56,168 nt of DNA from an uncultured Allomuricauda sp. (lineage in GTDB: Bacteria; Bacteroidota; Bacteroidia; Flavobacteriales; Flavobacteriaceae), in the NCBI RefSeq assembly GCF_937884665.1, contig NZ_CAKZYF010000162.1:1-56168 (forward strand). Reading direction: 5' to 3'. The notes beneath the pieces were generated by a model that saw only the letters and a program-made list of their open reading frames with translations, was not told the origin of the DNA and did no database searches. A program made the position numbers and the translations under genes. This document shows, piece by piece, positions 1 through 10,061 of this stretch (position 1 is the first letter of the stretch; every line of letters starts with the position of its first letter).

Positions 1-513
1 CTGGGTCAAGTAAAAATAAGAGTGCGCTCTGATTGCCAAAGCTTGACCCAACTGAAACCTATTTTCCTCAAGTTCTGGAACTGCATCACTACCTCCAAGG
101 GCGCTAATCGCAGAATTTGCAGAACGAACCAAACGGTAATAATATCTCCACACCTGTCGGTTATCTCCAAATGTAGGATCTTGGGGTCCTTGGAACTGAG
201 TTATACTGGCCCTGTACCAACCGAACACACTTTGGGACAATGCCATGTCCCCGCAAAGCATATCTCCAAAAATATCATTCCCCTTCTGCCCGAAGTCGTC
301 GTCTCCCGTGGTACCCCCTGTTTCAATTTGAATCATCAAGGAGTAAATACCAGCGATTGTACCTGCGACGATACCGGGATTGGTGATGGCCGCGTCATTA
401 ATTTGATTCTGAGTAATAAACTCAGAAGGCTCTCTTTCTAAAAAGTCTTCTTCACAGCCGAACATCAATAACAGCACGGCTATAATCGTACTTAAGTGAA
501 ACTTGTTTTTCAT
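1..513 (-). CDS. RagB/SusD-family outer-membrane lipoprotein (N-terminal part, cut by window edge)
   Basis: The 171 visible codons start at ATG 513 and stay open to the left window edge. A short hydrophobic signal ends in the lipobox LMFGC (Cys at residue ~20) followed by EED, as in surface-exposed Bacteroidota lipoproteins. The conserved SusD helix signature (RAHSYFYLTQ) lies at the window edge, around residues 162-171. SusD proteins sit on the outer leaflet of the outer membrane, bind glycans or peptides and act as a lid on a SusC transporter. The gene starts 13 bp after the SusC stop codon, so the two form one operon. The substrate cannot be told from this fragment. The family assignment is secure; the C-terminal two thirds lie outside the window. 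Confidence 0.9.
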   Translation of the reverse strand, partial: MKNKFHLSTIIAVLLLMFGCEEDFLEREPSEFITQNQINDAAITNPGIVAGTIAGIYSLMIQIETGGTTGDDDFGQKGNDIFGDMLCGDMALSQSVFGWYRASITQFQGPQDPTFGDNRQVWRYYYRLVRSANSAISALGGSDAVPELEENRFQLGQALAIRAHSYFYLTQ

Positions 514-526
514 ATCCATCTTTTTT

Positions 527-3500
527 TTAAAATTTAACATTGACACCCATAGTAATAGTACTCAATGGTGCATATAAGCGTCGTCCTGTATTACCTGTTT
601 CAGAGGTAAGCGGATTAAATCCATTCCTTTCGCTAGCTACGAAAAGATTATCTCCAGAAACCCATACATTAAGGCTTTTCAATCCAGTGCTGCTTAGAAG
701 TTGAGATGGTACTTGATAACCAAATCGGACATTGTTCAACGCGATAAAATCGGAACGAATCAACCATCGTGTTGATGAAGACCCTTGGTTCGCGTCAAAT
801 CCGTTAGAAAGTCTTGGGACATCCGTAATGTCACCAGGTCGTTGCCATCTTCTTCGAATATCCGTATGGAAGTTGTTAGCGGCAATTCCAAAACGGTCAT
901 TCATCAATTCTGAATATTGTGTGTCATGCGCCCATCCACCAAATTGATAAGTAAATTGCGCTGCAAGACTAAAGTTCTTGTAACTTCCTGCCAACCTAAA
1001 GGCACCTCTTAGCGTAGGAATAGCGGATTTATCCACATATCTCAATGTAGCTGCACCGTAATTGGTAGTTGTTTGACTCGCGATATTTGCATTTGGATTA
1101 TCATTCAGATATTGAGTCAAGTTATCAATAGATGCTTCTCCGTCATCCAAAGTCCCGTTACCGTTACCGTCATCAAAATACTGGTTCCATAAACTAACCC
1201 CTGTGTCGGGGTCTACTCCTGCATATTCTCTTAAGAAGAAATCAAAAATAGAGCGACCTCTTGAATATCCAAAAAATGCTGGCGAAGTATCAATAATTCG
1301 AGGTTCACCAGTAGAAGGCTCAATAGGCATCGTAGTTATTTCGTTATCGATGTGTTCCCCGTTGATGGTCAAGTCCAAAGTTGCATTTTCAGATTGAATC
1401 AAATGTCCGGTCACACTGAACTCGAGACCTGTATTTCGTAAAACCCCGTCGTTAACCGTTATGGATGATATACCTTGTGAAGAACCTACCCTTCTATTAA
1501 AGAAAAGGTTTTCAGTGTTCTTGATGTAGTAATCCACATTAACATCTAGGTATCTGTTTAAAGAAAGTTCCACACCGGTTTGGAACATTTGTGATTCTTC
1601 CCAAGTCAAGTCGGGATTACCATTTGCTCTTTCAGAAATGGATAAACCATCGTTCAAATTGGTCACGTTAAAGGTGTCCGCTGATTGGAAAAAGTCAACA
1701 CCTTCTTGGTCTCCCAAAACACCGTAGGATGCTTTCAGTTTTAGATAGGAAAGGAAGTTGCTGTTTTCCAAGAAACTTTCGTTGCTTGCTATCCATGAAC
1801 CTCCTACTGACCAAAACACACCCCATTTGTCATTTATGAACCTGGAAGAACCATCTGTCCTGACAGATGCTGAAAGAAAGTATGTTCCATCGTAGTTGTA
1901 GTTAAATTGAGAGAAGTAAGATTCCAAGGTGGCCCCTTCACTAAATCCAGTAGGTTGACCTTGGGCAACTGCGAAGTTATCCAATTCCAACAAACCTGGT
2001 ATCGCTACATCTCTTTTACTCGCACTACTACGATCCCTTGTGTAATCATTACTTTCATGTGCAATCAATGCGTCGAAGCTGTGACTACCAAAGCTTTTGT
2101 TGTATCTAAGCAATTGAAGAAAGTTTGTGGTCACGTCTTGTTGCTCACGTTGGAACAATGTACCTCCTTGTTGTACAGCAGTTCCATAGAACGGGTTGTT
2201 GTAGTTTTTCTGAATATCGTTGGCAAATTGTAGCCCAAACCGAGTTTCGAAGACAAGACCTTCAGCGAGCTGAACCTCAGCAGAGAAATTCCCGATTATG
2301 TCATGTCGCTCACTACCCAAAAAGTCAAGGACCGCTGAGGCAACAGGGTTTAACAGGTTCGCGTTGTTCCTACTTCTAAAACCTGATGGAGAACCAAAAT
2401 CATATTGGAACCCTCCAAAAATTGGGTCAGGAACAAGATTAAAATCGTTGTCACGCAAGAAAACTGGAAATATAGGAGGGTTTTTGTCCGCGAATTCGAA
2501 TAAGTTTTCCGACCCGACTGTTTGACCGTTGTTTTGGTTTTCAGAATAAGCGTAGTTGATACTTGAACTTACCTTCAACCAATCTTTGATTTGAGAAGTG
2601 AGATTTAAACGTGTATTGTAACGCTCAAAACCTGTGTTCAGCGCATACCCGTTATCATCCAAGAATCCAGCAGTCACAAAATAGCTGGTTTTGTCATCTC
2701 CACCGCTCATCCTAACGTTTCCTTCGGTCCTGATGGCAGCCTGAAAACTGAAATCCGCAAACTTTTCTGGAGTATACCTTCTGGTAACACCAGGACGTAC
2801 TGTACGTGTATCCGGATCAATAAGATCGGCCACAGAACTAACATTAAATAAGTTGTATCCCGGATCAATACCACCAGCGGCATCAAAAAGGGTAGCGTTG
2901 GCATAAGCCAACGGGTCAGCTATACTTGGATCTCCCAAACCTTCGCCGAACAAACCTTCCCAAGAATACACAATATACTCTTCAGGTGTCTGGATGACAT
3001 CATATCTTGGAATTAACTGTGTGTTAAAACCAGTTTTAAAATCTACTTCAATCGTAGCATCTCCAGACCTTCCTTGTTTTGTGGTAATCACGATAACCCC
3101 ATTAGCACCCCTCGAACCATAAATTGCGGTCGCGGTAGCATCTTTAAGTACCGTAATACTTTCGATATCCTGAGGATTAATAGCGTTCAAAGGACTGATG
3201 GTATTCGCAAAGTCCTGCTCATCACCACCGTCACCGATATCACTGTTAGGTATACGGGGCACAGTAAAAGGCACACCGTCCACTACATAGAGTGGATTCC
3301 TGTTACCATTCACAGAGCCATAACCACGAATACGAATGGTAGAAGCGTTACCTGGCTGTCCTGAAGTGTTGATTACGGTCAAACCAGCAACTTCCCAGTT
3401 AATGCCTGTGCTATGTTAGAATTGGATTTGGCATCAATGTTTTCGGTTTCAACAACTGCTGCCGTTCCAACAAAAGACCGCTTGGTAGTTGTTCCATAAC

Positions 3501-3825
3501 CTACGACGACCACTTCGTCCAATGCTTCAGCATCTTCTTCCATCACCAAGTTGATTGTATTGGAATTGCCAACTTGTCTATCTGTTGTTCTCAGACCTAG
3601 ATAGCTGAAACGCAATACCTGACCAACACTAGCAGAAATTGAATAGTTACCATCAAAATCAGTTTGTGTTCCCGATGTAGTACCCACCACCACAACGGAG
3701 ACCCCGGGAAGTGGCAGTCCATTTTGGTCCGTCACATTACCGGAAATCGTTTTCTCTTGTCCAAAAGAGAAATTGATGCATAGCAATAGGAAAGAAGCTA
3801 GCATCAAAGAAAACTTTGATCTCAT
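527..3825 (-). pseudogene. SusC/RagA-family TonB-linked outer-membrane transporter, split by a one-base frameshift
   Basis: Two adjacent frames together make one SusC protein of about 1,099 residues. Frame 1 (3825-3379) has a signal peptide ending in FSFGQ, a carboxypeptidase-D-like regulatory domain (residues ~27-110), the ALDEVVVVGYG segment and the start of the plug. It then reads TGKLLV and stops. Frame 2 (from 3382 to 527) continues as TVINTSGQPGNASTIRIRG, the rest of the plug and the barrel, ending in VNVKF. Family members read TGKVAGLTV at the junction, which one extra G after the GGGAAG at about 3391-3396 would restore. So one base is missing within roughly 3385-3395. The second frame could only start at a TTG overlapping the TGA. 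It is either a true inactivating mutation or a sequence error. Its partner SusD gene follows directly. Confidence 0.9.
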
Positions 3826-4033
3826 TTAATTGAATTTTTGAATTAGTCTGCGGCTAAAATCTTAATAAAAAGTAAAAATTCCAAAAATTACTTCGCATCT
3901 ACCCCGTTAAATGTTAAAAAGAGCTTAATAATTATCAAATTTTGAGTTAATTGACTTTCGTATTGACGAAACGGAAATTCTTTAACTAAACCTTTTTATC
4001 TTTCAATTCTTTTCTGAAAAAACTTTCCTATTA

Positions 4034-4633
4034 ATGAAGTTGAAGCGTTTTGATTGTAAAGGCCACATTGCCGGCACGGATGAAGCGGGTCGCGGATGTC
4101 TCGCCGGACCCGTGACCGCTGCCGCAATCATCTTGCCCAAAAATTTTGGCAATGAAATGCTCGCCGACTCCAAAAAGCTATCAGAAAAAAAAAGGACACT
4201 CTTGAAACCAATTTTAGAAAATGTTTCACTTTCTTATTCGGTCAAACATATTTTTGAAGAGGAAATTGACGAAATCAACATTTTAAATGCTTCCATTCTT
4301 GCCATGCACGAGTCATTGACCCACTTGACTCTTCGGCCCCAAGTCATTTTAGTGGATGGTAATCGATTCAAACCCTATTCCGATATAAAGTATCACTGCA
4401 TCGTTAAAGGGGACGATAAATATTTCTCCATTGCCGCCGCCTCGGTATTGGCAAAAACCTATCGCGATGCCTATATGTCAGAGATTCACCTGGAATATCC
4501 AGCATACAATTGGAAAAAAAACAAAGGATATCCCACAGCAGAACACCGAGAAGCAATAAGAAAATACGGTCTTACCAAGTATCATAGGAAAAGTTTTAGG
4601 CAATTGCCCGAGCAATATGCGTTGGACCTCTAA
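4034..4633 (+). CDS. rnhB: Ribonuclease HII
   Basis: This is a 199-residue cytosolic enzyme that nicks the RNA strand of RNA-DNA hybrids and removes misincorporated ribonucleotides. The N-terminal motif [14 protein letters not shown] carries the acidic pair Asp16-Glu17. LADSKKLS follows at ~43-50, VDGN with Asp108, and [10 protein letters not shown] with Asp145, which completes the usual four-carboxylate metal site. Length and motif order match bacterial RNase HII. The ATG at 4034 directly precedes the conserved N-terminus. It is transcribed away from the SusC gene, and the next lipoprotein gene begins 28 bp after its stop, so the two may be cotranscribed. Confidence 0.97.
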   Translation: MKLKRFDCKGHIAGTDEAGRGCLAGPVTAAAIILPKNFGNEMLADSKKLSEKKRTLLKPILENVSLSYSVKHIFEEEIDEINILNASILAMHESLTHLTLRPQVILVDGNRFKPYSDIKYHCIVKGDDKYFSIAAASVLAKTYRDAYMSEIHLEYPAYNWKKNKGYPTAEHREAIRKYGLTKYHRKSFRQLPEQYALDL

Positions 4634-4661
4634 TTGTTCTAACTTTGCTCCAAAATCCTTT

Positions 4662-7112
4662 ATGAGACCTCGGGCGCTTTTACTCATCACCCTAATTTTT
4701 ATATATTCTTGCCAAACTGACCCCAAACCTACCAGTCAACTTTTAGAACAATTACCCCAAAATGCCAGTTTTTTTCTGAAAATAAACGATTTGACCGGGT
4801 TTTTGAGTGAGTTGAAAAATAGTGCTATTTCCGGGGAAGAGGGAGTACTTTATTTTATAGATCGTATACTTGAGCAAAATGACATTTTAAACCGTTTACG
4901 AACAGACCAGGAATTGCTGATCGGTTTTTATGAGATTGGAAAGGATACCTATGATTTTCTTTTGGCGACTGATTCTGAACCTGGGTTTTTTGACATATCC
5001 CAAGAAAAGAACCATTCTACTGAAACGCTTACGTATGAGGGCTATGCCGTGACCCAATATGAATTCAATGAGAAAAAAGTATTCTCCAGTGAGAAGAATG
5101 GATTTCAAATTTTAAGTTCGTCCCAAATGCTCCTGGAAAACCTCCTTAGGGCCAAATCATACACACCGCACAGTACGGTCCTACGTTTGGATAGGGCTTC
5201 CAATAAAGAGAAATCTGCAATATTGTTGATAGACCTTAGCCTTGACTTTCCCTCTTCGTCCAAACCCAATTTGAGTAAAACCAATGGACCATTGGCCGAG
5301 TGGACCAGCGTAGATGTTTCCATGGACCAAACTATAACCGCCTTGAACGGCATCACCATCGCTTCAGACTCCATCAAGAGCTTTGTCAATCTTTTTAAGG
5401 GCACCAATCCATTGACCAATAGAACACCAGATTATGCTCCCTCACAAACGGAAGCTTTAATTTCTTACACCTTTGACGATTTTAAGTTATTTCAAAAGAA
5501 TCAAAACCAATTCCTAGATAGAATACAGGTAAATGACACACTTTTTAACACTGTGGAAGAAGTTGGCCTTATCAATTTAAACCAACAAAAAGTTGTATTC
5601 CTTAGTTCTTTCGGTGCTGAAGGTCTATCAGAGCATCTGTATCAAAACAAGGTTTCCGTTTCTTCTTACCAAGGGAGTGAAATTGTAGAATTTAAAGCGA
5701 AACACTTGATTGAGAGCACATTTACTCCATTGATAGTTGATTTCGTGGCCAACTACTACAGTATTTTGGATAATACCTTCATTTTTTCAGAAACGAAAGA
5801 AGCTTTGCAGACGGTAATCAATAATTACAGAAACAAGTCGACTTTTGCAGAATCGGCAGGATATAGAACGGCCAAAGAGAACTTTGCAGATGAATCCAGT
5901 CTCCTTTTTATTTCCAACAGACAGGGCGCTCCATTTTTCGCGAAACAGGCCTTTTCAAGTTCTGTGTTTCAAGGGGCATCCCAAACGAATTTGAAGAACC
6001 ACACCTTTGCTGCACAGCTTATAGCGGACAATCATTTAGTGCATACCAATTTTTTAATTTCAAAAGCGAAGAAAACCTCGGTCACCAATACGACCTCACC
6101 ACTTTTCACCCTCGAGTTGGATGCAGATTTGGCCACCAATCCCCAATTTGTAAAAAATCACAGGAACAACAAACAGGAAATCGTAGTCCAGGATATGGAC
6201 AATAATTTGTATTTGATATCCACTCAGGGAAAAGTACTTTGGAAGAAGCAATTAGAAGGAAGGGTACAAGGACCTATCCAGCAGGTTGACCTGTATAAAA
6301 ACGGACGGCTCCAATTGGCCTTTTGTACGAACAATCAATTCCTGGTTATCGATAGAAACGGAAATTTTGTACCCCCTTTTACTCGAAAATATCAAGGTGG
6401 AAATTTAAACCCATTGGCCGTTTTTGATTATGAGGGCAACAAGGATTACAGATTTTTGGTCACCCAAGGGAAAAAGGTGTTCATGTACAACAAAAAAGCG
6501 GAAATTGTTGATGGGTTTACTTTTACCGAGGCTGGGAGCGATATCATACAACCCCCAAAACATTTTCGGGTTTCCAATAAGGACTATCTGTTGTTTCCTT
6601 TGGAAGAGAATTCCCTAAAAATCCTCCACCGTGTCGGGAGGGAGCGGATATCGGTAAAACAGAAAATCGATTTTTCCAAAAATGAAATATTCCTGTACAA
6701 GAACAAGTTTTCCGTAACGGACAAAAACGGAATTCTTGTACAAATTGATACCAAGGGAAATATTACAAACACCAACTTCAATCTAAGTACCGACCACGGT
6801 ATGTATGCCACTAGCAAAACCTTGGTTTTTATGGATGACAATATTTTGAGCATCCGTGGGAAAAAAGTGGAGCTTGACCTGGGAGTCTACAGCAAACCAA
6901 AGATCTTTTACATCTATGATAAAATTTACGTAAGTGTTACCGACGTGCAAAATCAGAAGATTTATCTTTTCGATAGTCAGGCCGTACCCATTCCAAATTT
7001 TCCCGTTTATGGAAATTCCTTAATTGATATGGTAGACATGGAAAACGATAGAAAACTGGAAATTGTAGCGAAAGATCAAGACAACTCCTTGATCGTTTAT
7101 AAAATGAATTAA
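4662..7112 (+). CDS. Large lipoprotein with a beta-propeller-like C-terminal half, function unknown
   Basis: The protein has 816 residues from the ATG at 4662. This start gives a clean lipoprotein signal (RALLLITLIFIYSC), while an upstream in-frame start would run into the rnhB end. The first half (~20-480) is an uncharacterised mixed domain opening with QLLEQLPQNASFFLKIND. From ~490 there are repeated strands with VVQDMDNNLYLIS, GKVLWKKQLEG, QFLVIDRNGNFV and ITNTNFNLSTDHG. These resemble PQQ- or WD-like propeller blades that read out a stored value. It is probably anchored in the outer or inner membrane facing the periplasm. I do not recognise a named family with confidence. Its position behind rnhB is my only context clue. 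Confidence 0.75.
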   Translation: MRPRALLLITLIFIYSCQTDPKPTSQLLEQLPQNASFFLKINDLTGFLSELKNSAISGEEGVLYFIDRILEQNDILNRLRTDQELLIGFYEIGKDTYDFLLATDSEPGFFDISQEKNHSTETLTYEGYAVTQYEFNEKKVFSSEKNGFQILSSSQMLLENLLRAKSYTPHSTVLRLDRASNKEKSAILLIDLSLDFPSSSKPNLSKTNGPLAEWTSVDVSMDQTITALNGITIASDSIKSFVNLFKGTNPLTNRTPDYAPSQTEALISYTFDDFKLFQKNQNQFLDRIQVNDTLFNTVEEVGLINLNQQKVVFLSSFGAEGLSEHLYQNKVSVSSYQGSEIVEFKAKHLIESTFTPLIVDFVANYYSILDNTFIFSETKEALQTVINNYRNKSTFAESAGYRTAKENFADESSLLFISNRQGAPFFAKQAFSSSVFQGASQTNLKNHTFAAQLIADNHLVHTNFLISKAKKTSVTNTTSPLFTLELDADLATNPQFVKNHRNNKQEIVVQDMDNNLYLISTQGKVLWKKQLEGRVQGPIQQVDLYKNGRLQLAFCTNNQFLVIDRNGNFVPPFTRKYQGGNLNPLAVFDYEGNKDYRFLVTQGKKVFMYNKKAEIVDGFTFTEAGSDIIQPPKHFRVSNKDYLLFPLEENSLKILHRVGRERISVKQKIDFSKNEIFLYKNKFSVTDKNGILVQIDTKGNITNTNFNLSTDHGMYATSKTLVFMDDNILSIRGKKVELDLGVYSKPKIFYIYDKIYVSVTDVQNQKIYLFDSQAVPIPNFPVYGNSLIDMVDMENDRKLEIVAKDQDNSLIVYKMN

Positions 7113-7243
7113 CAACTTCTTTATCACAGCTTATACATTACTTTAAACAAAGTATACATCTTGCACCCGAACTTATTTGAAAATTTGTAGTTTCATGCGA
7201 ATTGTATAGAATAACCTAAGCGCACTACCAAAACACTACATTG

Positions 7244-8581
7244 ATGAAAACCTCCATTCAGTTGATCACGACCCTTTTTTTTACGTTCGCTTTTTGCGCG
7301 GGCGGGAATGCACAATTTTTTAAAAAGCTCGCCAAAAAAGCGGAAAAAGCGGCACAGCGCACGGTGGAAAGAAGGGTGGAGACCGAGACCTCGAAGAAAA
7401 CCGACCAAGCATTGGACAGTGTCCTTGGAACCGGTTCAGAAAGGCCACAAATACCTGAGACGCAGCAAGACCAAGGTCCATCGGGCCAACAGGGGAATAC
7501 TGGAAATGGGCCAACACCCACTGTGGATAATGGTGGGGAAAGTACCCCCGATTCTGGACCAAAAACCCTCAATGTTTACAGTAAATTCGATTTTGTTCCC
7601 GGTGACAAACTTTTATATTTTGATGACTTTTCCAATGATTTCATCGGTGATTTTCCCTCAAAATGGAATACGAATGGTGGGGGAGAAATGGTAACAATCG
7701 ATGGGTCTTCCTATAAATGGTTTGCAATAAATCCTGGCAGTTTTGTAGTCCCCAATACAGATTTCAATTTACCCGAAGAATACACAATTGAACTGGATTT
7801 AAGATTTTTAAATCTAACGGGGCAAACCTCCTCGGTTATTGAAGCGCAATTTATACTGTCGGAAAACGCAAACCTGGGCTATACCCAATCCTTCGCTCTA
7901 ACCGATTTGAATCCAGTGCAATATATAGCTGCAGGCCCAGAAATCAGAAATAAGTTCCCAGGTGATTCGGACCCTATCCGTAATCAAATGAGAAGCGATT
8001 TTCGCAAGGTTTACAAAGAGGAAATGCATATTTCCATAGCCGTGAACAAAAACCGCTATCGGTTTTGGATCAATGAAACCAAAATTTTTGACGTCCCCCA
8101 ATTGATTAAAAATCCTTCCAAAATCAACAATTTCAAAATCTTTATGAAGGGTTTAAATCTGGATAAAAACGAACGCATGCTAATTTCAAATCTTAAAATT
8201 GCCGAGGGCGGCGTAGACCTGCGTAGAAAACTGATATCCGAAGGAAAAATTTCGACAAACGGAATTCTTTTTGATTCGGGATCGGCCAACATCAAACCGG
8301 AATCTATGGGCATCATTCGTCAAATCTACCAGGTACTACAGCAGGACTCCGCTATCAAACTAAAAATAGTGGGACATACCGATTCTGATGGCGATGACCA
8401 AAGCAACTTGGTACTTTCGGAAAAAAGAGCCGCTGCGGTAAAAAATGCCCTTGTGTCCGTTTATGGGGTGGATTCCAGTAGGTTGACCAGTGACGGCAAA
8501 GGCGAGTCCGAACCTGTGGGCGACAACTCCACCATAGATGGAAAGGCCCAAAATAGAAGAGTAGAATTTATCAAGCAATAA
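7244..8581 (+). CDS. OmpA-family protein with a central jelly-roll-like domain
   Basis: The protein has 445 residues from ATG 7244; the TTG just before it is a less likely start. A signal peptide (to about GGNAQ) is followed by a Lys/Glu-rich segment and a Pro/Gly/Gln-rich linker (~60-110). A central beta-rich domain opens with LLYFDDFSNDFIGDFPSKWN and resembles concanavalin/LamG-type folds. The C-terminal ~105 residues form an OmpA peptidoglycan-binding domain: ILFDSGSANIKPES, the VGHTDSDG loop, LSEKRAAAVKNAL and a terminal NRRVEF, whose Arg contacts diaminopimelate in the family. The likely role is to tie the outer membrane or a surface structure to peptidoglycan. The next gene starts 21 bp downstream. 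Confidence 0.9.
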   Translation: MKTSIQLITTLFFTFAFCAGGNAQFFKKLAKKAEKAAQRTVERRVETETSKKTDQALDSVLGTGSERPQIPETQQDQGPSGQQGNTGNGPTPTVDNGGESTPDSGPKTLNVYSKFDFVPGDKLLYFDDFSNDFIGDFPSKWNTNGGGEMVTIDGSSYKWFAINPGSFVVPNTDFNLPEEYTIELDLRFLNLTGQTSSVIEAQFILSENANLGYTQSFALTDLNPVQYIAAGPEIRNKFPGDSDPIRNQMRSDFRKVYKEEMHISIAVNKNRYRFWINETKIFDVPQLIKNPSKINNFKIFMKGLNLDKNERMLISNLKIAEGGVDLRRKLISEGKISTNGILFDSGSANIKPESMGIIRQIYQVLQQDSAIKLKIVGHTDSDGDDQSNLVLSEKRAAAVKNALVSVYGVDSSRLTSDGKGESEPVGDNSTIDGKAQNRRVEFIKQ

Positions 8582-8602
8582 TCCAAACCATAAATTCCGA
8601 AC

Positions 8603-9292
8603 ATGAAATTGAAAGTTCAATGGCTTTTGGCCATTACCTTTTGTGCATCCTCTTATGCGCAATCTGATTGTAGTCAGTATTATCCATTGACAGAAGGTGC
8701 CCGCTTCGAATATACCCTGTATGACAAAAAGGGAAAAGAGGAGGGTTCAACGAATTACCACATTTCCCAGGTAACAAATACAGCTGTAAGCACAGATGCC
8801 ACCATGTCCATCGCGTTTAAGGACAAAAAAGGAAAAGATACCTTTACAAGCGATTATAAATTCAGTTGTTCCGGAGACAAAGTGACCATTGACTACCGAT
8901 CCTTGATTCCCAATGGAATGTTCGATAGCTACAAGGATATGGAAGTTGAAATTACAGGAACAGATGTCGAATTGCCAAACAATCTGAAAGTGGGCCAAGA
9001 TTTGGCCGATGCCAATGTGACCATTAAGATCGATATGGGAGGCATGTCCATGGATATGAAAGTGGACCAATTAAACCGAAAAGTGGAGAAAAAAGAGTCA
9101 GTGACCACACCGGCCGGGACTTTTGATTGTTTGGTCATCTACAGCGATACAAAATCCAAAATGATGATGGCGAATCAAAGTTTTTCTTCTCGAGTATGGT
9201 TGTCCGAAGGAGTGGGTATCGTGAAACAAGAAACCTCAAGTAAAAACGGAAATCCGCTGAGCAGCATGGTACTCACGGCGCATAGCAAATAA
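8603..9292 (+). CDS. Secreted hypothetical protein (TapB/DUF3108-like)
   Basis: This is a 229-residue exported protein with a signal peptide ending in SSYAQ. The mature part begins DCSQYYPLTEGARFEYTLYD, followed by beta strands with GKDTFTSDYKFSC, a Met-rich loop (GGMSMDMK) and the pattern TPAGTFDCLVIYSDT ... VWLSEGVGIVKQE. A TPAG-F-C segment followed by a W-x-S/A-x-G-x-G-x-V-K strand is typical of the TapB/DUF3108-like beta-clam proteins that Bacteroidota export. No catalytic residues are evident. It lies 21 bp behind the OmpA-family gene and probably shares its transcript. The family name is from memory and moderately sure; the function is unknown. Confidence 0.75.
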   Translation: MKLKVQWLLAITFCASSYAQSDCSQYYPLTEGARFEYTLYDKKGKEEGSTNYHISQVTNTAVSTDATMSIAFKDKKGKDTFTSDYKFSCSGDKVTIDYRSLIPNGMFDSYKDMEVEITGTDVELPNNLKVGQDLADANVTIKIDMGGMSMDMKVDQLNRKVEKKESVTTPAGTFDCLVIYSDTKSKMMMANQSFSSRVWLSEGVGIVKQETSSKNGNPLSSMVLTAHSK

Positions 9293-9303
9293 AAACATTG
9301 GGG

Positions 9304-9330
9304 AGGCCCCACTTAAATCGGGGTCTTTTC
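9304..9330 (+). terminator. Possible terminator between convergent genes
   Basis: AGGCCCC and GGGGTCTTTT flank a nine-base loop, giving a short G/C stem followed by a T-rich run on the plus strand. It would end the OmpA/TapB-like transcript. It overlaps the last codons of lipB on the other strand. The stem is short with one imperfect pair, so confidence is low. Confidence 0.4.
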
Positions 9331-10029
9331 TTTTACAATTTCTGCTTGGAACAACGTCTGAAAATGCCGTAACAACTTCTGTGATACCTCATTGACATTA
9401 ACTTCCTTTTTTCCCAGTTCAACGTTTAAAGAGGTAACCGCTTTGTCCTTAATTCCGCAAGGGACCATTAAGTCAAAATAGCCCAAATCCGTGTTAACGT
9501 TCAACGCGAAACCGTGCATGGTCACCCATCTACTGGCCCTTACGCCCATAGCACAGATTTTACGGGCAAAAGGAGTGCCTACATCCAACCAAACACCTGT
9601 TTCCCCCTCGGAGCGCTGCGCTTGGAGCCCGTATTCCTCCAAAGTTAAAATGACCATCTCTTCCAGAAAGCGAAGGTACTTATGGATATCGGTAAAAAAA
9701 TTGTCCAGATCTAGGATTGGATATCCTACCACCTGACCAGGACCGTGGTAGGTAATGTCCCCACCTCGATTTATTTTGTAAAAAGTGGCTTCTTTTTCTT
9801 TGAGCACCTGTTCATCTACCAAGAGGTTAGCCATATCACCGCTTTTTCCCAAGGTATAAACATGAGGGTGTTCCACAAATAGAAAGTAATTCGGGGTCTC
9901 TTCCTCGCTTCCCGTTCTGCGGTTCTTTACTTTGATGTCCACAATGCGCTGGAAGAGTAATTCCTGATAATCCCAAGTTTGCTTATAGTCTTTGTACCCC
10001 AGGTTTTCAAGGATGATTTTTTTGTTCAT
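9313..10029 (-). CDS. lipB: Octanoyl-[acyl-carrier-protein]:protein octanoyltransferase LipB
   Basis: This 238-residue enzyme moves octanoate from octanoyl-ACP to the lipoyl domains of 2-oxoacid dehydrogenases and the glycine cleavage H protein, the first step of lipoate synthesis. Visible motifs are YTLGKSGD (~58-65), RGGDITYHGPGQVVGYPI (88-105), ARKICAMGVR with the catalytic Lys157, HGFALNVN (172-179) and MVPCGI with the catalytic Cys191. All key residues are present and the length is normal. A TATCTTTG octamer lies only four bases upstream of the ATG, which suggests a very short or leaderless mRNA. The next gene on this strand starts 32 bp further upstream. Confidence 0.97.
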   Translation of the reverse strand: MNKKIILENLGYKDYKQTWDYQELLFQRIVDIKVKNRRTGSEEETPNYFLFVEHPHVYTLGKSGDMANLLVDEQVLKEKEATFYKINRGGDITYHGPGQVVGYPILDLDNFFTDIHKYLRFLEEMVILTLEEYGLQAQRSEGETGVWLDVGTPFARKICAMGVRASRWVTMHGFALNVNTDLGYFDLMVPCGIKDKAVTSLNVELGKKEVNVNEVSQKLLRHFQTLFQAEIVKEKTPI

Positions 10030-10033
10030 ACCC

Positions 10034-10041
10034 CAAAGATA
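10034..10041 (-). promoter_or_regulatory. -7 promoter element TATCTTTG of lipB
   Basis: On the minus strand this is a perfect TAnnTTTG octamer, the Bacteroidota housekeeping -7 element. It is followed by GGGT and then the lipB ATG. Transcription would begin at or within a few bases of the start codon. Confidence 0.55.
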
Positions 10042-10061
10042 CGAAGACCAAAAACGGAAAA

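Noticed and set aside
22..441. Plus-strand reading frame at the left end
   Set aside because: It lies wholly opposite the SusD-like gene, whose lipobox and helix motif are clear; the plus-strand product has no recognisable feature.
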